In this document: one piece after another, positions 16,681 through 24,640 of the stretch
How the letters are laid out: every line of letters begins with the position of its first letter
How positions within the stretch are numbered: position 1 is the first letter of the stretch
From: Calothrix parasitica NIES-267
Lineage (GTDB): Bacteria > Cyanobacteriota > Cyanobacteriia > Cyanobacteriales > Nostocaceae
Length of the DNA: 64,000 nucleotides
Assembly: GCF_002368095.1 (NCBI RefSeq)
Contig: NZ_AP018227.1
Coordinates: 3,195,563-3,259,562 of the forward strand
Reading direction: 5' to 3'
Made by a program: the position numbers and the translations under genes
Notes under the pieces: generated by a model
The model's database searches: none
What the model was told of the DNA's origin: nothing
The model's input: only the letters and a program-made list of their open reading frames with translations

Positions 16681-19600
16681 CCCACTTGCGATAACTGCTG
16701 CTGATTGAGGTAATAATAATGACCTTTTTTCGCAATCAATTCGTCGTGAGTTCCGCTTTCTACCAATACACCTTGGTCTAAAACTAAAAGTAAGTCAGCA
16801 TTACGAACGGTAGAAAGACGATGAGCAATAATTAAACTGGTACGTCCTTTAAGAATTGTTTTTAAGTTGTTTTGAATAATCCTTTCTGATTCTGCATCTA
16901 AACTACTAGTCGCTTCATCGAAGATGAGGAATCTGGGATTACCCAATAAAGCACGAGCAATAGCTAAACGCTGTCGCTGTCCTCCGGATAGCATTCCTCC
17001 ACCTTCACCAATGTGGGTCTCGTAACCCATAGGCAATTGCTGTATAAATTCGTCTGCTCCCGCCAAACGAGCGGCTTCGAGAATCTCTTCTAAAGAGGCT
17101 TCAGGGTGGGCAAGAGCAATATTTTCTCTGATAGTTCCACCGAATAAGAAAGTATCCTGGTCTACAACACCAATTTGCCGTCGGAGTGATTTTAAAGCGA
17201 TTTTAGATACATCATGACCGTCAACAATCACTTTTCCATTGGTGGCAGGATATAAACCCAAAATCAGCTTTGAAAGCGTGGTTTTCCCAGAACCGCTACG
17301 TCCAACTACTGCTATCATCTGCTCTGGATGGATTTCAAAATTAAGATTCTCCAAAACATTTTTCTCGCTTTCTGGGTGATAGCGGAAAGTCACGTTTTCA
17401 AAGCGAATATATCCGCGAAGTCTAGATATTGGTTTACGAGGTTTCAAAAGCAAATCTTCTTCTGGTTCGGCTTCCAAAACATCATTTAAACGTTCGGCAG
17501 AAATCAGTATTTCTTGAAAGTCATTCCACACTAACGATAGCCGCTTAAAGGGACTAATTACATTACCCAATAACATATTAAAAGCAATTAACTGCCCAAT
17601 AGTTAGCTGACCGTTAATGACCAAGTAAGAGCCATACCATAGCAACCCTGTAGTGCTAATCGTGTCAATACTAGAACTAATAATTTGCAATCTTAATCCA
17701 ATTATCTCGGCTTTAAAATCGATTTTTATCAGATGATTGAGCAACTCCTCCCAGCGCCAGCGTACTGTCTGTTCAATAGCCATAGAGCGTACCGAACGAA
17801 TCCCGGTTAGCGATTGAATCAAATAACTACTTTGCTCGGCACTGGCATTAAATATCTCTCTGGACATCTTACGGAGAATACTGGTGCTAGCTAATGCCAA
17901 TATAAAGAACGGCGGTACAATACATAGCACTAACATCGCTAGTTGCCAGTTATACCAAAACATCATTCCCATATAAACAATTACTGTCAGTAAGTCCAAA
18001 ATAATTGACAGCGTTTCGCCAGTAAGAAAACTCTGAATGCTCTGGTTTTCCTGGATACGAGAAGTAATGTCACCAACATAACGAGACTCGAAGTAACTCA
18101 AAGGTAAGCGAAAGGTATGCTTGAGAAAACCTACGAGCATCGCAACGCTAATTCTGTTTGCAGTATGCGATAACAAATATTGTCTTACTGCATTTACAGC
18201 AATGCGGAACAATCCAAAAATGATTAATCCCAGACCAACTGCATTTAAAGTAACGATGCTCCCCTGAACTATTACTTTATCTAGCAGCAACTGGGTAAAT
18301 AGCGGCGTAATTAATCCAAATACTTGAATAATTAACGAAGCAACGAAAATTTCCGCAAGTATTTTCCAATGGGGTTTAACTAACTCCAAATATTTCCATA
18401 ATCCGGTACTCTTCCCTTCAGCATCTTTAAGCTTAACCGTAGGTTGTAGCAACAAAGCATAACCAGTCCACTTGGCTCTAAATTCATCGTGAGTAAAGCT
18501 GCGTTGACCGATAGCAGGGTCGCAAACAATTACCTTCTTAGAAGTAATTTGATAAACGACAATATAATGTTTCCCTTCCCAGTGAACAACAGCTGGTAAA
18601 GTTTGTTGACCCAATTTATCCAAAGTGGCTTTTACCGGACGAGAAGCAAAGCCAACACTTTCAGCAGCAGCGGCTAAACTGCGTAAAGATGCGCCATCCC
18701 GGCTGATATTCGCAATCTCCCGCACGCGATTAGCACTTAAACGCTGTCCCCAATAGCGACCAATCATCACCAAACAAGCTGCACCACAATCAGAACCGCT
18801 TTGTTGAGCGAAGAAAGGATAGCTTTTAGTAAAATTCTGCCAAAATTGTTTGGCTTTAACCTTGGGTGATGGAAATAATAAACGTTTATTCTGCTCTTGC
18901 TTACCCTGAGAAGGAAAAGGAATAACTTTACGTTCGTTATTCGTTTGGGATGGTTTTACCCAAGATTTAAAACTATGTTTAGAGTTCTCTGTAGAGGGTA
19001 AAACCTCTGATGGGTCAGACCATCTGTCCAGTTGCGGACATTGTTCTATAACTGCAATAAAGTCAGAATTTTTCAGTATATAAGCAATAGTTGGCTGCAT
19101 TACTTGCAACTTTTCTGGCAAATCTGTATAAATCTTACCTGGTGTGAATTTATCACCCCGTGCATCTTTCAATTCTCCTTGTCGGAGTATTAATAATTTT
19201 GTATTTAGGTGTAATTGAGAAATGTCTTCCCCTGGTTGAATTTGATAGCGCTCAAATTGGGTTAAAGCTTTGAAAAACTTCTCAGGAGAGATACTGCTCT
19301 TGAGTTGAGAATTTTGACGAAATAAAACCAATAAATCCCAAAAATCTGCGCGTTGATAAATTATCTCTCGGATTTGAGGATTTTTTCCTATTAACTCATG
19401 TATAACTCCACCTGGGATAAAACAAAGTTTTACAGAGGTTGAAGCTCTAGCAGCTAGGAAAAAGAAAGATTGCTCCCTAAATAAAGTCTGTTCTCCGAAA
19501 GCTGTACCGGATGAAACTGTTGTAATTAAGTTATCGGAGTTATCAAGAATACGAACTCTACCCTCAAGCACGATATAAATACCAGGTTTGGCTTCCGTTG

Positions 19601-19751
19601 ATTGCCAAAATAGCTTGACAATTTTTGGTTCAATTATCTCTAAATCCTTCAAACAGCCTTTTATATCTTGCTCTGTAAGACTTTCAGCAAAGATAGGGAT
19701 TATCTTTGAACATAACTGTTCTTGGGAGAATACACTCTGCATTGTTCCCAT
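16677..19751 (-). CDS. C39 peptidase-containing ABC exporter with N-terminal cNMP-binding domain
   Basis: A 1024-residue four-part protein. About 30-150 is a cyclic-nucleotide-binding-like domain (IYIVLEGRVRIL...GTAFGEQTLFREQ). About 310-440 is a C39 peptidase with the QQSGSDCGAACL motif (Cys322 nucleophile, Gln316), GKHYIVVY His and VCDPAIG Asp. About 455-740 is the ABC membrane domain. The ATPase has GRSGSGKTT near 815, LSGGQRQRLAIARALL near 922 and FLIFDEATSSLD near 945. C39 exporters cleave substrates after Gly-Gly and export the product. Four such substrates, including the microviridin precursor, are encoded downstream. Confidence 0.95.
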   Translation of the reverse strand: MGTMQSVFSQEQLCSKIIPIFAESLTEQDIKGCLKDLEIIEPKIVKLFWQSTEAKPGIYIVLEGRVRILDNSDNLITTVSSGTAFGEQTLFREQSFFFLAARASTSVKLCFIPGGVIHELIGKNPQIREIIYQRADFWDLLVLFRQNSQLKSSISPEKFFKALTQFERYQIQPGEDISQLHLNTKLLILRQGELKDARGDKFTPGKIYTDLPEKLQVMQPTIAYILKNSDFIAVIEQCPQLDRWSDPSEVLPSTENSKHSFKSWVKPSQTNNERKVIPFPSQGKQEQNKRLLFPSPKVKAKQFWQNFTKSYPFFAQQSGSDCGAACLVMIGRYWGQRLSANRVREIANISRDGASLRSLAAAAESVGFASRPVKATLDKLGQQTLPAVVHWEGKHYIVVYQITSKKVIVCDPAIGQRSFTHDEFRAKWTGYALLLQPTVKLKDAEGKSTGLWKYLELVKPHWKILAEIFVASLIIQVFGLITPLFTQLLLDKVIVQGSIVTLNAVGLGLIIFGLFRIAVNAVRQYLLSHTANRISVAMLVGFLKHTFRLPLSYFESRYVGDITSRIQENQSIQSFLTGETLSIILDLLTVIVYMGMMFWYNWQLAMLVLCIVPPFFILALASTSILRKMSREIFNASAEQSSYLIQSLTGIRSVRSMAIEQTVRWRWEELLNHLIKIDFKAEIIGLRLQIISSSIDTISTTGLLWYGSYLVINGQLTIGQLIAFNMLLGNVISPFKRLSLVWNDFQEILISAERLNDVLEAEPEEDLLLKPRKPISRLRGYIRFENVTFRYHPESEKNVLENLNFEIHPEQMIAVVGRSGSGKTTLSKLILGLYPATNGKVIVDGHDVSKIALKSLRRQIGVVDQDTFLFGGTIRENIALAHPEASLEEILEAARLAGADEFIQQLPMGYETHIGEGGGMLSGGQRQRLAIARALLGNPRFLIFDEATSSLDAESERIIQNNLKTILKGRTSLIIAHRLSTVRNADLLLVLDQGVLVESGTHDELIAKKGHYYYLNQQQLSQVG

Positions 19752-19755
19752 AACC

Positions 19756-20268
19756 TCACACTTCAGTTTTTACCTGGACTGACTCAAACGATTGATATAT
19801 TCTGCAACTGAGATTTGACTGCAAATCCGAAATCTTCTTATTTCTGGAACTCTGACTCTGAAATAAATATTTACATAGACATTCAATTAAGTAAGTGTCA
19901 AATATATAACCTTTGGTGCAGTCTCTCGAAGGCTGGCTGAAGAAGTTTATTAACTGCCAAAAAAGCTGATTATTTGAATTATTGAGTCCATTAATGGTCA
20001 AATAGAGACATTTATTACTCAGAGTTCCAAAGCCTACAGCAGTCCAATACAGGGAAGCTGGGCGAATATTTCTCAATTCATGACAAATGTGCGTTCGATA
20101 TTTACCTATATCTTGGAGTCGCATAATCTCAAATTGCCGAGAAAAATGCACCCGCGATTCTTCTTGTGACCTTTTTAACAGAGTATTTTGCTTTAAAGTA
20201 GTCAAAAACTTACTTTTCACGAAATAGTACCCTGCAAAAGCTTGTAGGAAACTAAATTGGTATGACAT
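19756..20268 (-). CDS. hypothetical protein preceding the exporter gene
   Basis: A possible 170-residue protein with its stop four bases before the exporter ATG, suggesting translational coupling. I do not recognise a family. There are no long hydrophobic segments, and the composition is unremarkable apart from several Cys (CHELR, CTKGY, CLCKYLF). The ribosome binding site before ATG 20266-20268 is weak. The tight spacing argues for a real gene, and the lack of a recognisable domain argues for caution. Confidence 0.4.
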   Translation of the reverse strand: MSYQFSFLQAFAGYYFVKSKFLTTLKQNTLLKRSQEESRVHFSRQFEIMRLQDIGKYRTHICHELRNIRPASLYWTAVGFGTLSNKCLYLTINGLNNSNNQLFWQLINFFSQPSRDCTKGYIFDTYLIECLCKYLFQSQSSRNKKISDLQSNLSCRIYQSFESVQVKTEV

Positions 20269-21966
20269 AATTTCTATAAGTTGCCTTCAATAGTCATGCA
20301 TCGCTGTAGGTTAAATCCCTGACAAGATTCTACGGCGACTGCTGATTGAGCTTACGATGTGTAACTAACCTTGGGAAGTTTGACCTCTAGCTGTGCAAGA
20401 GCTAGGGGTTATCCCTTGGTTATTACAAGTGAAACATTTGAGATTTAAGGGATAGTAATAAGTTTCTCGATAAAATTGTTCTCCTGAATTGATTTTATAT
20501 TGATATAGTTAAGCGGCTTATTATTGAGTTGTATCGGTTATTGATCTCTACTAGCAATATTTTTCATATTTTATTCAAGTTACTAAGATTTCCTCAATCA
20601 TTAATACTATTTAAGTCAACTTTTATCAAGTAGGTTGTGAGTCTTCACATCAAGTAGATTGTTGTATCAATTGAATTTAGTTGCTTTTAGCATTTTCATA
20701 TTTTTTTTAAGTCAATATTCTCACCACCTTATGTATTATGCAATCACTCCATAATATCCTCGCAACAACTATATGCATCTGCAAATCATTAAAATCTATG
20801 GTTTTCAATGATTAGTCTTGTTTGCGATTAGTAGCTGAAAGTTAAACTCTGGAAGCAAAATATTTGGTATATAGTCAAAATTGATGTAGCAAATAGCTTT
20901 ATCAAGAGAATGATTATAAGTATTTACTAGGTGTAGACTAAATTATGATTCGCAGCCAAAGTCAGATTTTCCCAGCTATTGATTACTGCGATTTATTCCT
21001 ATATAGAATTTAGCAGGGTTGGTTCATAACACATACTTTTAGGAAGTAACCTCTGTATACACTTTTATCCAAAAATAATTTAAAATCCTTCAAAGTGAAA
21101 TGCGACTATCGCAAGCAAGATTTCTCCACTTTAAGTCTGATATTTACGTCGCTCCCAGAAGATTTTAAGGCAAACGATAAAAATAACTACAGACATTTAC
21201 GGTTTGAAACCATAAATAGATTTTATAAGTTGATAAGAGGGAACCAATATTCGCCGAACTTGCCGCTTCAGTAGTGATTTGATGTTAAATCGATTCTTCT
21301 TAAGCCTGAACTGCATGGAAAACAGTTTTTCCGATTATTGCAGTAGTTAGATGATACCAACTCAACTTAATCAAAATTATCTAACATTCTGTCAAGAGTT
21401 TATCATATTAAAAAGGGGCTTTTATAAAAAAAATACAGTATCTTCATCAAAACTTTAAAGTCTCAGCAGTTGAAGTTACTGGGCAATATAACTTATTATC
21501 CATTGAAAAGCAGGTAATAACAGACTTTTCACTAATTATTTAAATAAAGTTAAAAAACAATTAATTAAAATTTTGATTAAACTAATACATAAATGTCTAT
21601 CAATTTCAATCAACCAAAGTCGTAGATTGTCACAATAGTTAAAAATATTAATATATGTAGTTAGTTTATATAGCCTTTCTCAAATAACTGAGGTACATCT
21701 AAATTTTTCTCTGTTCCCTGTTCTCTGTTCTCTAAAACTAGAAAGTATGTATCTCACCAAATTGAGAACCGCTATAGTTTATCTGCGTTTGACATCTATC
21801 CAAAGAAGTATCAGGGGATAATCACTTAAGGACAATATTTTTTTACTTGACATCTATCGTAAGTGATAAATCAATAAAAAGTGCTACAAATATTGTTAAA
21901 AGCGTTTGTAAATGTAGCACTAATAGGTTTTGGCAATTGGATTTATAAATCTATTAAATTATCAAT
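20269..21966. other. 1.7 kb region without recognisable genes
   Basis: No open frame above about 60 codons and no family recognised. It contains a hairpin CCTCTAGCT (20384-20392) / AGCTAGGGG (20400-20408) and CTGTTCC/CTGTTCT repeats at 21711-21735. The direct repeat TGACATCTATC occurs at about 21791 and 21849. It presumably includes the exporter-operon promoter. It could be decayed DNA or hold small RNAs. Confidence 0.5.
21880..21921 (-). terminator. probable rho-independent terminator
   Basis: On the minus strand AGTGCTACA pairs with TGTAGCACT (nine pairs, long loop), followed by TTTTTATTG. It lies 46 bases after the stop of the gene at 21967-22842. Confidence 0.6.
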
Positions 21967-22842
21967 TCAATCAATTTCTTGATAGGCTTCTTTGATTAAT
22001 TTTCTTGCTACAGTTTGAATTCCGGTATGCTCGAAATAATTGGTGCTAGCATCTAAGAAAGCTGCTAAATAATCGAACTTATCATCAGCAATATCTATAA
22101 AATTACTTAGATGACTGGCTACAGATTCGCGAGTTAAACCAACAGAATCAGTTAATTTAGCCATCCAGTCGTCAACTGCTTTAAAACTATCATTAATAAA
22201 GCCAGTTTTATCTGTAGTTGGAATAAATTGGCTGACCGCTGAAAAAGCCGGATTATTTTGCAAATTTTCTCTCTGAGTAATATCTTTTTCAATTTTAGGG
22301 ACGAAATTGGCACCTAAAGGAAGTACTCCATCAATACAAACTAAAGCTACCATTCGCATCAGCGCTTCATTTTGATAATTTTCCTTGAGAGAAGCTGCAA
22401 ACTTTTGTGGGGACAAAGTTAATCCATTCAGTTTACTATAAGCAATTAATTCCGCGACCAATTTCATTTTTAAATCAATACTTTGCAAAGTATCGGCTTT
22501 GGGAGTTAGCTGTTGTAAAAAGGGAATAAAACTAAAACTAGTACCAATTTTGTTTGCTAAAGCAGCAGCACCTACAACTTTATCTGTATTATCAAGGGTT
22601 TGATAAAGCCAAACAGCAGTTTGATATCCGTTATTTTTATCTTCGTATAATTTAACGGCTTGTTTGCGAATTTTTTTAATTTTTTTTGACTTCGTTTCTC
22701 CCGTAATTTGACTGATGGCATCGTCAAAGTTTGTAAAATTGTCCCACTCGCCAGGTACAATATAATCAAGTGCTTTTAATACTTTGACAGTAATATTATC
22801 AGTAGGCAAGCTATCAACTAATTCAACAATTGATTTACCCAT
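21967..22842 (-). CDS. hypothetical protein, helical
   Basis: A 291-residue protein starting MGKSIVELVDSLPTDN. It is predominantly helical by composition, with no signal peptide, membrane segment or catalytic motif that I recognise. A Lys-rich stretch near residues 50-65 (TKSKKIKKIRKQAVKL) is notable. It stands alone on the minus strand with its own terminator. It may belong to a cyanobacterial conserved family, but I cannot name one. Confidence 0.6.
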   Translation of the reverse strand: MGKSIVELVDSLPTDNITVKVLKALDYIVPGEWDNFTNFDDAISQITGETKSKKIKKIRKQAVKLYEDKNNGYQTAVWLYQTLDNTDKVVGAAALANKIGTSFSFIPFLQQLTPKADTLQSIDLKMKLVAELIAYSKLNGLTLSPQKFAASLKENYQNEALMRMVALVCIDGVLPLGANFVPKIEKDITQRENLQNNPAFSAVSQFIPTTDKTGFINDSFKAVDDWMAKLTDSVGLTRESVASHLSNFIDIADDKFDYLAAFLDASTNYFEHTGIQTVARKLIKEAYQEID

Positions 22843-23127
22843 TCGACTTTACCCCGATTTTTCGTTTAGATGCTTCTTAATGCTAATGATAGCGATTATT
22901 CTTATTTAGAAACAAAATTTAGAGCAAATTCTACATATAGCAATTCTAAATGATTCATGAGAAAAGTAGATATCAGAAACCCGGTTTTTTCAAAAAAGCG
23001 GGTTTCTAAAATCTCACAAATTATTTAGGAATGCGATAAAAAAGTGTATTCGATACTTTTATCAGCATTTTGAATACTTAACACGCTCTACGATGATTAG
23101 AATTATTATTTTTAATTGCAACTATTA
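22843..23127. repeat. spacer with AAACCCGG hairpin repeat
   Basis: Contains AGAAACCCGGTTTTTT / AAAAAAGCGGGTTTCT, a long near-perfect hairpin at 22975-23007. Similar copies occur at 29093-29122, 39830-39862 and 52837-52866. It is a dispersed palindromic element; no gene is seen. Confidence 0.7.
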
Positions 23128-23941
23128 TCAAGATTGTTGTGATGCTACTTGTCTAACTGTTTTTACATCTAAACTTAAAGCTTCAGCTATTTGTTCGATA
23201 CTCAAACCTTGCTGTAACAATTTCGGGACAGTTTCTAGTTTCCCTTCCTGCTTTCCTTCTTCAAAAGCTTCCTGATATACTTTTGTTTGCTTCAATTCTC
23301 CTAATCCCAACATTTTTTCTATCTCCTTTCTGCTTAAGCGTGGAAATTTGTAAACGATTATGGTTTCTATTAATTGTATAAGCTCTCGCTGGGTAGATGC
23401 ATCAGTTATTTGCTGTTGTGCTGAGGTGATTAGTTCTTTAGCTTTAGCAGCAGCAGTATTTTGAGGTTCTATTACTAGTTTAACGGTTCCAATTCCTACA
23501 GAGGAAGTTTGAAGTTGGTTTAATTCATCTAAGTAAACCCGAGTAACTCTTTGAGGGTTGAGCAATTCAAGGTAACGTTGAGTTTCTCCGGTATCTATAG
23601 TTCTACTGGGAAATAATACAACACCAAGCCAGTTATTTGTTAATTCGGTTTTGTCTAGATAATTAAAGATTTCTGCAAAAAAGCGAGAGTAAAACTTTGC
23701 ATCCGATTGAAATTGAACTATGCCTCATTCTTCGGCACGCTTCGCTAACAGCAAAGTAAATTGGTAGTTCTGGTGCATCTATCTGAGGAAGGAAAACACC
23801 ATCAATTCTAAAAGCAAGTTGTTTAACTTCTACGGATGAAAATTGATAATTTTCTGCTAATTGTGGTGGTTGGTTAATCAGTTCAAAGAAAATGCTGGAG
23901 AAACTTTGAAAAAGCCGATAAAAGATGCTATCTGTTTTCAC
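23128..23941 (-). pseudogene. Rpn/DUF2887-family PD-(D/E)xK nuclease, frameshifted
   Basis: The N-terminal part (23663-23941) reads MKTDSIFYRLFQSFSSIFFELI...FRIDGVFLP...LPIYF, typical of the DUF2887/Rpn recombination-promoting nuclease family. The C-terminal part (from before 23565 to 23128) continues in another frame with VQFQSDAKFYSRFF, ETQRYLELLNPQRV and the family's EGKQEGK tail. Between YFA and VQFQ a 31-base segment (23719-23749, containing TTCGGCACGCTTCGCTAAC) replaces what should be one Glu codon, a net gain of 28 bases that shifts the frame. The nuclease is therefore probably inactive. Confidence 0.88.
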
Positions 23942-24069
23942 TTGTCATTTTTTTGTTAACAAAGATTATTTTATAAGTAATTGGTTATTAAAAATGGAAT
24001 TGATTTAAATAAGTTAGTAAGATAAGTAAAGTATGTTAAAAACGAAGTCAAATAATTGATTTAATAGTA

Positions 24070-24240
24070 ATGAATTCACGAATAGAAATAGAAACAGCAA
24101 TTAAACAACTACCACAATCGGAAGCACATCAATTATTAGATTGGTTGCAAAGTTATTTAGATGACGCTTGGGATGAGAAAATAAAGAAAAATGTTTCTTC
24201 AGGTCGTTTAGATAAATTGATACAACGAGAAGACGGATGA
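24070..24240 (+). CDS. small antitoxin-like protein of a type II toxin-antitoxin pair
   Basis: A 56-residue protein starting MNSRIEIETAIKQLPQSEAHQLLDWLQ and ending LDKLIQRED. It is acidic and helical, and lies 29 bases upstream of a RelE/ParE-like gene on the same strand. Size, charge and position fit the antitoxin of the pair. The sequence resembles short cyanobacterial proteins that precede RelE/ParE toxins, with the E-x-A-x-x-LL-x-WL core. It is too short for most ORF callers. Confidence 0.7.
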   Translation: MNSRIEIETAIKQLPQSEAHQLLDWLQSYLDDAWDEKIKKNVSSGRLDKLIQREDG

Positions 24241-24269
24241 TATTAAATCAAATCGAGTCAAACCTTTAG

Positions 24270-24527
24270 ATGAAGTCATTGACAACCCCTGATTTTTGGG
24301 AAGCATATGCTGTCCTATCACCCAAAATAAAAGAACAAGCAAAAAAGGCTTATCAACTTTGGAAAAATAATCAATTTCATCCTTCCTTACACTTTAAAAA
24401 GGTAGGAGATAATTTGTCGTCTGCTAGAATTACTGCTAATTATGGCGCTTTAGCTTTAAAACAAGGTGATGATTACTATTGGATTTGGATTGGTTCTCAC
24501 AATGATTACGAAGAACTAATTAGATAA
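24270..24527 (+). CDS. RelE/ParE-family toxin-like protein
   Basis: An 85-residue protein beginning MKSLTTPDFWEAYAVLSPKIKEQAKKAYQLW. The RelE/ParE fold pattern is visible: two helices rich in Lys, then strands with HPSLHFKKV, SSARITANYGALAL and YYWIWIGSHNDYEELI, ending with the family's H-x-x-Y-(D/E). Relatives either cleave mRNA on the ribosome or poison gyrase; which applies here cannot be told. It forms a pair with the 56-residue gene upstream. Confidence 0.78.
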   Translation: MKSLTTPDFWEAYAVLSPKIKEQAKKAYQLWKNNQFHPSLHFKKVGDNLSSARITANYGALALKQGDDYYWIWIGSHNDYEELIR

Positions 24528-24640
24528 AAATATTATTTTTATAAATTAAGTTAGAAAAATAAGCTTACAAAAGTATATAAAAATTTGTAACCATAAAAAC
24601 TTAACATATATAAAGCGATAAATATTTTGTATAAATTTTC

